Below are positions 48,973 through 56,436 of a DNA stretch of 56,436 nt, piece after piece. Under the pieces are notes generated by a model, which was not told where the DNA came from, ran no database searches, and worked only from the letters and a program-made list of their open reading frames with translations. Positions within the stretch are counted from its first letter, which is position 1. Each line of letters opens with the position of its first letter. Origin of the DNA: an uncultured Myxococcales bacterium (GTDB lineage: Bacteria; Myxococcota_A; Polyangia; Polyangiales; Polyangiaceae); the NCBI GenBank assembly GCA_937872925.1, contig CALMUT010000170.1:1-56436 (forward strand). The letters are read 5' to 3'. A program made the translations under genes and the position numbers.

Positions 48973-50816
48973 AGTCCCGCCTCCCACCAGAACACGCCGG
49001 GTAAGGGCGTGCGTTTCGTATTGGTACCGCAATGCACTTCGCCGCTGAGTCGATGCAACATGTCCCAATCTTCCACGAAGTGCACGGTGATGCCGTGTTT
49101 GGAGAGCGCCTCAGTGAGTTGGGTCTCGAAGGGGTCCACTCCGCCGACCTTTGGTCCGTGCGGGCGTGGCGAGGCAAAGACGGTGTCGCCCAACACTTGG
49201 CCGTTCACGGTACCGGGCTGATAGGCCACGGACACCCCGTACGACGACATATGCAGAAACGGAGCCGGGATCAGGTCCGCATCACCGATGCCGACCTCAG
49301 TGCGCAGGACGTCGAGCTGTGCGTCGACTTCCACCTCGGCGCGCTTACTTTCAGCCATCACGTCGGTATCCGCAAGGGCGCCGCTCACGGAGATTTGTGC
49401 CGGAATGGTGCCATTGGTGTCGAAGTTGATCCAGGCCTTGCCCGTAAACATCATGGTGTCGCCTTGCCCCTGGCTCACCAAGTCTTCCAACATTTTCTTG
49501 GCGAGCGCTGGGTCGTTGACCAACACGACGAAGCCAAGGGGCGAGTTGGACTTCAGAAAGCTGACGGTCTCGTCTACGTGGCCAACGAGTAGCCACGAGG
49601 TGTCGATGAATACAGTGGGCTGCACGCGTTGAGCGGCGAAGAAATCGTCCACCGCGGGATTAGGGAAGAAGCTCGGCGTGCTGCCCCGCAAGATGCGGCC
49701 GAGGGGGTATGTCGTGCCGTTGTGCGTATGTGGCGGAATCGTTTCCGTATTCCCGTAGGAATTCAGCGAGTCCATGCTTTGCGAATGACCCGGCGCCACG
49801 GGAGGCGTGTACCCCGCAGAGTTCATGCCGTGATAGCTCATATACACTTCGCGCCCGGCTTCGCGCAGTGCGTTCGCTGGTTGCCCTGGACGTTCCACGT
49901 TGGCGGAACGCATGAACACGTCCAAGCGGCGTTGCTGGCCGTCCGGCGCGGGCACGGTGGCGTAGCCAATCTCCATCCAGTCTTGAGTCCAATGGTCGAA
50001 CTGACCGTTGTCCACGAGGCCACCGGGGATCTGCGCGGCTTCGACGACGGGGTCGTAGCTCCCGTGAAATGCACTGTTGTCGAAGCCAAATACCCGGCTG
50101 GCGAACGCCTGTTCCGTCGCCTGAAGATGGTGTGACAAGAGCAGCGGAGCGACCCGCAACTGCACCAGATCACTGACGATACCGCTGCCAGCGGTCTCCA
50201 CGTCCAAGTGCACGTCCACTAGCCCGGACCATCCGGTGGTGCTGCGAACGAAGTCACGGCCTTCGAGCCCTAGCTCGACGCCCGTGCGCAGGTCCGCAAC
50301 CGTGAGATCGAGATACCAGGACGGCGCGCCGCCTTCCACGGGAACGTAGCTCAGTAGCTGCCACCCCTCGGCGGTTCGTCGAAACAGGCGAACCTGTTCG
50401 GCCGCCGCAGCAGCCACCCAGACTCGGCCAGCTGCAGCGTCCGGCGCGGCAGCCCAGGGCTTCACGATGAGGCGGGCCAAGTCCGCTTCGTCTTCAGGGC
50501 CATCGACGACATCGTTTGCACTGTCACGACAGCCGGCAAGGGCATCATCACTGAGGCCCTTGAGGTCGGGTCCGTGCGGGCAGGCCTGTGCGTCGTCGTC
50601 GACGTTGGGAAGGAACACCGCGCCCCGCTCAGCGGACCAGGCTTCCTCCCCTTCGTCGTCAGTTGGGTCGTCGAGGGAGATCAGGCCGTCACGATTGACG
50701 TCCACACGTAGGTCCACGATGGGCTGAGGCGTGGCGGGAGCGTTGTTGTCGCTGCTGCTGCAACCGGAGAGGCCGACGCAACCCGCGATCAGCAAAGGGG
50801 CGCTGAGTTTGTTCAT
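48969..50816 (-). CDS. protein-arginine deiminase (PAD) family lipoprotein
   Basis: 615 residues from ATG 50816. Converts protein arginine to citrulline in animals. Signal peptide with lipobox LSGC, then a Ca-binding-like start of the PAD middle domain (VDLRVDVNRDGLISLDD...GAVFLPNVDDD), then the full PAD C-terminal domain. Catalytic residues can be matched to human PAD4: Asp 279 in TQDWMEIGY (Asp350), His 413 and Asp 415 in GHVDE (His471, Asp473), Cys 596 in GEVHCGTNTKR (Cys645). SYGNTETIPP, YPLGRIL and the FWWEAGL end also align with the animal enzymes. The PAD N-terminal domain is absent, as in some bacterial homologues. GTG 50822 is an alternative start. It overlaps the HEAT gene. Confidence 0.93.
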   Translation of the reverse strand: MNKLSAPLLIAGCVGLSGCSSSDNNAPATPQPIVDLRVDVNRDGLISLDDPTDDEGEEAWSAERGAVFLPNVDDDAQACPHGPDLKGLSDDALAGCRDSANDVVDGPEDEADLARLIVKPWAAAPDAAAGRVWVAAAAAEQVRLFRRTAEGWQLLSYVPVEGGAPSWYLDLTVADLRTGVELGLEGRDFVRSTTGWSGLVDVHLDVETAGSGIVSDLVQLRVAPLLLSHHLQATEQAFASRVFGFDNSAFHGSYDPVVEAAQIPGGLVDNGQFDHWTQDWMEIGYATVPAPDGQQRRLDVFMRSANVERPGQPANALREAGREVYMSYHGMNSAGYTPPVAPGHSQSMDSLNSYGNTETIPPHTHNGTTYPLGRILRGSTPSFFPNPAVDDFFAAQRVQPTVFIDTSWLLVGHVDETVSFLKSNSPLGFVVLVNDPALAKKMLEDLVSQGQGDTMMFTGKAWINFDTNGTIPAQISVSGALADTDVMAESKRAEVEVDAQLDVLRTEVGIGDADLIPAPFLHMSSYGVSVAYQPGTVNGQVLGDTVFASPRPHGPKVGGVDPFETQLTEALSKHGITVHFVEDWDMLHRLSGEVHCGTNTKRTPLPGVFWWEAGL

Positions 50817-51266
50817 GGGCACTTTCGAGGAAGACCTAAATACGAATCGAGTCCGCGTCTGGTTTCAGCTCCCCCACCTGCTGCCCCAGGCCGAGCAGCC
50901 TAGCGCGAGCCGGGCGACCTGCCCATCGTCCCTGCGAATTCCCCGAAAATCCTGGGAGAGCCTGGCGACGGAGCCTGCAGGACGCGCGGAACTGCCCCCG
51001 ATGATCGCCGAGGGCAGGCCCGACGCCCAGGCCCCCCGGAGACAAGCTTGCGTCCCTTGCAGCCGCGCGCGTCGGCGCATCTTCGACGCGTGGTCGACGC
51101 GCGCGCTTACCCACATTGGAGCGGGGTGTGGGGCAGTCACCCACCCAACGCGAAACACCGACGCGAAACACCGATAACTTGGAGCGGAAGAGGCGGCGAA
51201 TCGTGCTGGCCAGCGATTGGCCTTGCGAGCCCGTCAGATGCACGCGAAAATTGGTATGTCTGTCCC
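50817..51266. other. 450-bp divergent intergenic region
   Basis: Separates the PAD lipoprotein from the Ser/Thr kinase. Frames through it look non-coding (Arg/Pro-rich, no motifs). It contains a perfect 13-bp tandem repeat at 51148-51173. The kinase ORF could extend upstream to 51048 but that part has no kinase-like sequence. Confidence 0.6.
51148..51173. repeat. two perfect 13-bp tandem repeats upstream of kinase gene
   Basis: ACGCGAAACACCG occurs twice without a gap, in an otherwise non-repetitive region, 94 bp before GTG 51267. It looks like a candidate operator or activator site for the kinase operon. Confidence 0.5.
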
Positions 51267-52688
51267 GTGCAAGCGCCCCAAGAAAATCTATCAAACGCGT
51301 CTGAGGGGGAGCGCTATCGATCCGGCGAAATCATCGCCGACAAGTATCGTCTCGTGCGCCCCCTGGGCCAGGGCGGCGTGGGGCGGGTATGGGTCGCGCA
51401 CAACAGCGTGCTCGACGTGCACGTGGGCTTCAAGCTGATCCACACCGACACCAGCGGGTCGGGTGCGATCCAAGCCGAACGGCTGCTGCAAGAGGCGCGC
51501 GCAGCGGCCAAGCTGGGGCACCCCGCGATCGTGCGGGTATTCGACTTTGGCGAAACCCGGCTCGGCGATCCCTTTGTGGTCATGGAGCTGCTGCATGGAC
51601 AGACCCTGGCATCCGTCTTGAAGCGGGAGGGCCGTGTACCAGCGACGCGCGTCATACAAACGCTGCTGCCGATCGCCGATGCCCTCGCCACTGCCCACGA
51701 CAACGGCATCGTGCATCGGGACGTGAAGCCCGAAAACATCTTTCTCACGGCTCAGGATACTGGGCGCACGCAGCCCAAGCTGCTCGACTTCGGCATTGCC
51801 CAAGTCGACACCACGAATCACAAGCTCACCATTCAAGGCACCGTGCTCGGCACCCCGGACTACATGTCGCCGGAACAGGCACGCGGCGAAGGTGAAATCG
51901 ATGAACGCACGGATGTATGGAGCTACTGCATCCTGCTCTACGAGCTCGTGACTGGGCGGGTGCCCTTCGACCACGAGAACTACAACGCCCTGCTCTGGGC
52001 GATCATCAACGAGGACCCACAGCCGACCGTGGAACTGGCAGCCGGCGACGCCGAACTGTGGAGCATCATCGAACGGGGGCTCAGGAAGGACCGCGCCGAA
52101 CGCTGGAGCAATATGCGGGAGATCGGTCACGCACTCGCGAATTGGCTGATGAGCCACGGCGTGAGCGAGGACATCACCGGCAGGAATCTGCGCAGCGTAT
52201 GGTTGGGCGCTCCCGCCGAAGATCTGCTGTCGGGCGTCGATAGCTCGCCCTTGTTGCCCGAATCCTCGGAGCGCATCTCGACGCTTCCACCCGGTGCTGA
52301 CACGACCGAAAAGATTAGCAGTCTTAGCTCAGCGGCGCGGGCGAACAGGCCGAGGCAGAGCCGCTTCGCGACCTTCGGCATCGCGGCCATCGTACTGTTG
52401 ATGTTGGGGGCGGGGCTGATCCTCGCGGCCAGCCGCAGGGGGTCGGAAGCGCGTGCAGATGAGCCGGAGCAGGCGGCGGCCGCCGTGCCGACCGCGCAAA
52501 TTTCGCCGGCGGCGGTGCTGACTGCCCCGGCAAAAAGCCCGGAGGTTCCAGCGGATTCCGGCGCGGCACCCGTGCCCACGGTCGTCAAGAAATCCACGCG
52601 AGGGGCACCCAAGCGAGGTAAAAAGCTTCCCAGCGAGCCGAGCAAACGCCCGACCTCGCAGCGGAAGAACTATGACTTCGGTTTCTAG
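51267..52688 (+). CDS. Ser/Thr protein kinase, single-pass membrane (PknB-like without PASTA)
   Basis: 473 residues from GTG 51267. Kinase domain about 25-290: Gly loop GQGGVGRVW (about 33-41), catalytic Lys 56 in VGFKLI, HRDVKPEN (Asp 152), DFGIAQ, and SPEQARG before the C-lobe. A membrane segment (FGIAAIVLLMLGAGLILAA) lies at about 376-395, with a short Pro/Ala-rich external tail and no recognisable sensor. All catalytic residues are present. It probably phosphorylates FHA-bound partners; the nearest FHA gene is at 1. The 3' end overlaps the TPR gene by 17 bp. Confidence 0.92.
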   Translation: MQAPQENLSNASEGERYRSGEIIADKYRLVRPLGQGGVGRVWVAHNSVLDVHVGFKLIHTDTSGSGAIQAERLLQEARAAAKLGHPAIVRVFDFGETRLGDPFVVMELLHGQTLASVLKREGRVPATRVIQTLLPIADALATAHDNGIVHRDVKPENIFLTAQDTGRTQPKLLDFGIAQVDTTNHKLTIQGTVLGTPDYMSPEQARGEGEIDERTDVWSYCILLYELVTGRVPFDHENYNALLWAIINEDPQPTVELAAGDAELWSIIERGLRKDRAERWSNMREIGHALANWLMSHGVSEDITGRNLRSVWLGAPAEDLLSGVDSSPLLPESSERISTLPPGADTTEKISSLSSAARANRPRQSRFATFGIAAIVLLMLGAGLILAASRRGSEARADEPEQAAAAVPTAQISPAAVLTAPAKSPEVPADSGAAPVPTVVKKSTRGAPKRGKKLPSEPSKRPTSQRKNYDFGF

Positions 52689-53631
52689 ACGCCGGCAGTA
52701 CGCGGTCATTCTTGCCGGTCTGCTCTGCCCGAGTTTTTGCATCAACACAGCTGCGGAGGCACAGCCTCAAGCGGACGACCGCACCCGCGCCGCAGCAAGG
52801 CAGCTGGCCCAAGACGGGGCGGCGGCCTTCGAGCACGGAGAATTCGAAAAGGCCCGTGCGCTCTTGCGGCGCGCTTCGTCTTTGTATCCGGCTCCCACCA
52901 TCACCTTGATGGAGGCGCGGGCGCTTCAAAAGCTGGGGCGCTTCGTAGAAGCGGCGGAGCGTTACGAAGACGCACGACGCACCACGATGACCAGCGATAG
53001 TTCGTCGGCATTCACGGACGCCATCGCGGCGGCGGATGAGGAACTCGGGCAGCTGCGCCCCAAGATCCCGCTATTGACCATTGTGGTCCAAAACTCAGGA
53101 CAAGCGCTAGGTAACGTCGAAGTACGTCTGGATGGACGCGTCGTCCCGGTCGCGTTGATCGGGGTGCGCCAACCTGTAGATCCGGGAGTCCATCGCGTCG
53201 TCGTAAAGAAGGGCGACAAAGTCATCGGCGAACGAGCGCTCGAATTGGCGGAAGGGCAGTCCGATGTGATCACCCTCGATGCCAGTGGTCACATCGAAGA
53301 GGACGACGATTCCGAATCCACCCCCTGGGCTTGGATCGCCCTTGGGGTTGGCGGGGCGGGCCTGGCGACGGGTGCCATCGCAGGCCTGGTGATGCTGGAC
53401 AAGCAGTCCACCCTCGACGACGCATGCACGCCCACCTGCCCCGAGAGTTCTCAGGACGACCTCGACGGTTTCCGATCCGCGCGCACCGTATCGTTCATCG
53501 GGTATGGCGTGGGCATCGTCGGCGTCGGTGTGGGCGCGACGTTACTTCTCACGCGCTCATCGTCGACCGACAAAGCGCATTTGATGCCCACCCTTGGCGT
53601 GGGGCACGTGGGGCTGCGAGGGCGTTTCTGA
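52672..53631 (+). CDS. secreted TPR/PEGA-like membrane-anchored protein
   Basis: 319 residues. Signal peptide MTSVSRRRQYAVILAGLLCPSFCINTAAEAQ. TPR-like pair GAAAFEHGEFEKARALLRRASSLYPAP and MEARALQKLGRFVEAAERYEDARR, then a beta-rich PEGA-like part (NVEVRLDGRVVPVALIGVRQPVDPGVHRVVVKKG) and two hydrophobic segments near residues 225-250 and 290-310. This architecture follows kinase genes in many myxobacteria and may act in envelope stress or as the kinase's periplasmic partner. The ATG overlaps the kinase 3' end, implying co-translation. Confidence 0.83.
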   Translation: MTSVSRRRQYAVILAGLLCPSFCINTAAEAQPQADDRTRAAARQLAQDGAAAFEHGEFEKARALLRRASSLYPAPTITLMEARALQKLGRFVEAAERYEDARRTTMTSDSSSAFTDAIAAADEELGQLRPKIPLLTIVVQNSGQALGNVEVRLDGRVVPVALIGVRQPVDPGVHRVVVKKGDKVIGERALELAEGQSDVITLDASGHIEEDDDSESTPWAWIALGVGGAGLATGAIAGLVMLDKQSTLDDACTPTCPESSQDDLDGFRSARTVSFIGYGVGIVGVGVGATLLLTRSSSTDKAHLMPTLGVGHVGLRGRF

Positions 53632-53948
53632 TGCGGCAAGCAATGCTGCTGGCGGCAGCTGCCGCCCTGATCCTCACGGGCTGTCCCCTCGCCGTGGACG
53701 ATCCCTACGAGATCCGCAAGCCGGACGCAGCGCCAGCAACCGGAGGGAGCGGGTCCGGCGGCGCGGGAACGGCCACAAGCTCCGGCAGCGGCGCGCCCGG
53801 CTGCAGCGACGGGCTCAAGAACGGCAACGAGACCGACAAGGACTGTGGCGGAAACGGCTGCCCGCCCTGTGCGGACGGGCGGGCGTGCAACCAAGACTCG
53901 GATTGCCAGAGCGACTCTTGCCCGAGCGATATCTGCGCGCCCCAGTAA
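53631..53948 (+). CDS. small Cys-rich lipoprotein
   Basis: 105 residues, ATG 53631 overlapping the previous stop (TGATG). Signal peptide MRQAMLLAAAAALILTGC with lipobox LTGC, a Gly/Ser linker, then eight Cys in NGNETDKDCGGNGCPPCADGRACNQDSDCQSDSC, a Cys pattern repeated in many myxobacterial surface proteins. The kinase, TPR and lipoprotein genes form an operon. Function unknown. Confidence 0.85.
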   Translation: MRQAMLLAAAAALILTGCPLAVDDPYEIRKPDAAPATGGSGSGGAGTATSSGSGAPGCSDGLKNGNETDKDCGGNGCPPCADGRACNQDSDCQSDSCPSDICAPQ

Positions 53949-53992
53949 GTCGAGTCACGGCCGCCGCCGGCGCGGCGTGGTACGCTAAAGCC

Positions 53993-56242
53993 ATGCACAC
54001 CAAGCGGGCTGGGCTGGCGCTGCTGATCGGCGCTCTCGGGATCGGACTCACCTTGGGCGCCTGCAGTGGCGAGGACGGCGGCGTTGCGGGTCCATCTGGA
54101 CTCGGTGGCGGCGGCGGCAGCGCCGGTGCGTCGGGCAGCGGCGGCTCCGGCGCGGGCGTCGTGATTGACGGCGGCGGCGACGCAGCCCTCGGACTGAGCA
54201 TCACGCCGCCGAACCCAACGCTGGTCTACGACACGTCCAAACCAGCGCCCACCGTGCAGTTTCAAGTGGTGTCAGCCGCGGGAACTGCCAATGCACTGTG
54301 GGCGGTGGATCGCGCAGAAATCGGAAGCATCTCCGCCACCGGTCTTTTCACTGCAGCGGGAACGGCGGCAGGAGCCGCGACGGTCGAAGCCACTGTCGGT
54401 ACCGTGAAGCTGACGACCAAAGTGAACGTCGAAATCTTGGCCGTACAAAACGGAGGCACGCCGACAACCGGCAACATCAAGGCGGGTGGTGGCCCCGGGG
54501 GGGTCGGCGGCGAAGGCGAAGGCGCTGCAGTAGACGCCACTCTGGTCGCCATTCTCGACGGCACCGCGCAGGCAGACCCACAAATGGCGCTGCTCTATCC
54601 CTACGCCAACACCGTCTGGCCGCTGGGAGTGCTACCGCCCCTGATGATGTGGAAAGCGTCGGCTACCGCGGCCGTCGCTGACGCAGTCAAAATAGAGCTC
54701 AGCGCGCCAGGCTACGGTTACACGGGTTACTTCGGTCGGCCTCCGCCACTGGCGGCAGGCGCGCCGTTCGTCCGCCATCCCATCGACAAGGCAACTTGGG
54801 AGCAGGCGACGCTTTCCGCAGCGGGTGGCGCGTTGACCGCAAAGATCACGGTTGCCGCGGGCGGGGTGGCCTACGGCCCGATCACGGTGCCGTGGAAGGT
54901 GGCCGCAGGGCGCCTCAAGGGCACGGTCTATTACCAGTCCTACGGCACCAATTTGGCCAAGAACTACCCCGGCGCAAAGGGCGGCGACGGCACCTTCGGC
55001 GGAGCAACGCTGGCCATAAAGCCCGGCGCGACGGATCCCATTTTGGTCGCTGGCAAGAGCGGAGGCACGGGGGATTGCCGCGTGTGCCACAGCGTCAATG
55101 CGGATGGAACCCGCATGATTGTGCAGCACGGCAACAACTACAAACGCAGCTCGAGCTACGACTTGAACGCACCCTTCCCCGAGACCCCATATGCCGCGAG
55201 CACCGACGGCAACATCGGCTGGATCGGGATGACCAAAGACGGCAAACTGGGTCTGTCCAACGCGGTGCCCATTCCGGGCGGCGCCAACGGCAATCAAAGC
55301 GGACTGTTCGACATGGCCACCGGCGCGGCTGTTGCGGCAACCGGACTGAATAGCTTTGTCACGCGGGCTGGATTCCCGGCCTTTGCGCCGGACACCAAGA
55401 GCGTTGCGTTCAACCTGCACGCCGGGCCGGGCAGCGCCAGCACCGGGGCTGGAGACGGCACGCAGTTGGCGATTATGGACTTTGACGCAAACACGAATGC
55501 GTTTTCCAACGGCCGGCTGCTGTACAAGAGCAGTCAACGCCCTGGCTGGCCGTCGTTCCTGCCCACCGCGGCAGGGGTCGTGTTTCAAACGGAGGTGGCC
55601 GCCAATTCGAGTGGCGAATACTTCGCAACTCGCTACGGTGCGAAGGGCGAGCTGTGGTGGGTGGACGTCGCCACGCAAACGCCAACGCGCCTCGACAACC
55701 TCAACGGCAAGGGCTACTTGCCCACGGGCCCGAACAACCACGCCGACGACTCGGTGCTCAACTACGAACCCACCGTGGGGCCCGTTGCCTCCGGCGGATA
55801 CGCTTGGGTCGTGTTCATGAGCAGGCGCCTCTACGGCAACGTGGCAACCATCGATCCGTGGGCGAGTGACCCGCGAGAACACGACTTGGTCGCCAACACA
55901 ACGACCAAGAAGCTTTGGGTCGCCGCTATCGATCTGAACGCCAAGCCCGGTACGGATCCGAGCCACCCGGCCTTCTACGTGCCAGCGCAGGAATTGCTCG
56001 CTGGAAATGCGCGAGGTTATTGGGTGCTGGACCCCTGTAAAGCCGATGGCTCCACCTGCTCAAGCGGAGACGAATGCTGCGGCGGTTTCTGCCAGGCGGA
56101 CCCCAATAGCGGCGCCCTGACCTGCGGCAAGAAGACCAACGAGTGCTCCCTGGAGTTCGATAAGTGCAGCATCGACGCAGACTGCTGCGATCCGAAACTG
56201 AGTTGTATCAATGAACGCTGCGCGCTGAGCATCCCGCGCTGA
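53993..56242 (+). CDS. large lipoprotein with Ig-like, heme-type CxxCH and beta-propeller regions
   Basis: 749 residues. Signal peptide MHTKRAGLALLIGALGIGLTLGAC (lipobox LGAC) and a Gly/Ser linker. Residues about 60-160 resemble a bacterial Ig-like (Big) domain (ALWAVDRAEIGSISATGLFTAAG...ATVEATVG). A single CRVCHSVN (Cys 362, 365, His 366) could bind heme c, but one such site could be chance. Residues about 380-700 contain WD/PD40-like propeller strands (FPAFAPDTKSVAFNLHAG, GWPSFLPTAAGVVFQTE). The end is Cys-rich (CSSGDECCGGFCQADPNSG). Probably surface-exposed. It follows the small lipoprotein by 44 bp. Confidence 0.8.
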   Translation: MHTKRAGLALLIGALGIGLTLGACSGEDGGVAGPSGLGGGGGSAGASGSGGSGAGVVIDGGGDAALGLSITPPNPTLVYDTSKPAPTVQFQVVSAAGTANALWAVDRAEIGSISATGLFTAAGTAAGAATVEATVGTVKLTTKVNVEILAVQNGGTPTTGNIKAGGGPGGVGGEGEGAAVDATLVAILDGTAQADPQMALLYPYANTVWPLGVLPPLMMWKASATAAVADAVKIELSAPGYGYTGYFGRPPPLAAGAPFVRHPIDKATWEQATLSAAGGALTAKITVAAGGVAYGPITVPWKVAAGRLKGTVYYQSYGTNLAKNYPGAKGGDGTFGGATLAIKPGATDPILVAGKSGGTGDCRVCHSVNADGTRMIVQHGNNYKRSSSYDLNAPFPETPYAASTDGNIGWIGMTKDGKLGLSNAVPIPGGANGNQSGLFDMATGAAVAATGLNSFVTRAGFPAFAPDTKSVAFNLHAGPGSASTGAGDGTQLAIMDFDANTNAFSNGRLLYKSSQRPGWPSFLPTAAGVVFQTEVAANSSGEYFATRYGAKGELWWVDVATQTPTRLDNLNGKGYLPTGPNNHADDSVLNYEPTVGPVASGGYAWVVFMSRRLYGNVATIDPWASDPREHDLVANTTTKKLWVAAIDLNAKPGTDPSHPAFYVPAQELLAGNARGYWVLDPCKADGSTCSSGDECCGGFCQADPNSGALTCGKKTNECSLEFDKCSIDADCCDPKLSCINERCALSIPR

Positions 56243-56266
56243 GCTAGCTCCAAACAACCGACTTCA

Positions 56267-56299
56267 TTCGGGTTTCTCCGAACGCGCCAAGGTTTTTTT
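56267..56299 (+). terminator. weak terminator candidate
   Basis: TTCGG/CCGAA stem (5 bp) with a GTTTCT loop, followed after 10 nt by a run of seven T, 24 bp after the stop at 56242. The distance between stem and T-run is larger than in standard intrinsic terminators. Confidence 0.25.
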
Positions 56300-56353
56300 C
56301 TGCGGGGAATCGGCCCATTCTGTCGGGGCTGTTTAAGATGCGTTATCGAGCGC

Positions 56354-56436
56354 ATGCAGCGACGCCCCCGCATATCCAGGTTCGCCGTTTTCGGACTCCT
56401 CACGCTCGTGAGTTGCCGCAACAAGCCCCCGCCCAG
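56354..56436 (+). CDS. lipoprotein, 5' fragment (window end)
   Basis: Only the first 27 codons are inside the window: an ATG at 56354, a basic start (MQRRPRISR), a hydrophobic core and the lipobox TLVSC followed by RNKPPP. This is a convincing lipoprotein signal peptide; the mature protein lies outside. Confidence 0.6.
   Translation, partial: MQRRPRISRFAVFGLLTLVSCRNKPPP

Noticed and set aside
48969..50816. Agmatine deiminase/PPAD-type enzyme
   Set aside because: Motifs GHVDE with GEVHCGTN and YPLGRIL, Trp-Trp C-terminus and the middle domain are those of animal-type PAD, not of the agmatine-deiminase branch.

Overview
The window is GC-rich and almost fully coding. It looks like chromosome of a Polyangiales-type myxobacterium (phylum Myxococcota). 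The reasons are: lipoproteins with long Gly/Ser/Ala linkers followed by RCC1-like (YCWG) repeats or by Cys-rich and MopE-like metal motifs; a GYF_2-domain membrane protein; a PASTA-less Ser/Thr kinase next to TPR and lipoprotein genes; and an FHA-sigma54 activator. This is inference from gene style, with no rRNA marker. I saw no tRNA, rRNA, CRISPR array, insertion sequence or prophage.

Layout. (1) 1-7090: envelope and signalling block with a partial FHA-sigma54 regulator, two RCC1-repeat lipoproteins and, between them, a GYF_2 membrane protein carrying repeated TMLGM motifs. (2) 7108-45656: a large surface-glycan or glycoconjugate locus. It has a Wzm/Wzt ABC exporter, RmlA-, RmlD- and epimerase-like sugar nucleotide enzymes, at least six glycosyltransferases, and GT-C/TPR and YfhO-like membrane proteins. 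Inside it (about 15551-39250) is a set of unusual decorating enzymes: a B12-dependent radical SAM protein of the RiPP-maturation family, a second radical SAM protein, four divergent FemAB/GNAT-like acyltransferases, two PaaK/CapK-like adenylating ligases, an ATP-grasp ligase, a phytanoyl-CoA-dioxygenase-like oxygenase, a UPF0489 protein and tandem ~940-residue membrane paralogues. A + strand operon (18844-30415) and a - strand operon (40074-30498) converge at a hairpin near 30430. Most genes overlap their neighbour by GTGA or ATGA, which implies tight translational coupling. (3) 45638-47942: ChbG/YdjC deacetylase, methyltransferase and crotonase. (4) 47989-50816: a complete animal-type protein-arginine deiminase (PAD) predicted as a lipoprotein, overlapping a secreted HEAT-repeat protein. 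(5) 51267-56436: Ser/Thr kinase, TPR protein and three lipoproteins, the last one cut by the window end.

How it may work together (inference). The block 7108-45656 reads as a pathway that builds an ABC-exported polysaccharide or glycolipid on the inner membrane and decorates it with activated acyl, amino-acid or peptide groups. The two ligases and the ATP-grasp enzyme would activate or join carboxylates, the four GNAT-like enzymes would transfer them, and the oxygenase and B12-radical SAM enzyme would make C-H modifications.

Most notable observations: the bacterial PAD with all four catalytic residues; the four-member GNAT family in one locus; the RiPP-type B12 radical SAM enzyme in a glycan operon with no visible precursor peptide; and an in-frame amber codon at 36775-36777 splitting what reads as one GT1-GT2-GT2 fusion whose GT2 domains have lost their acidic metal-binding motifs.
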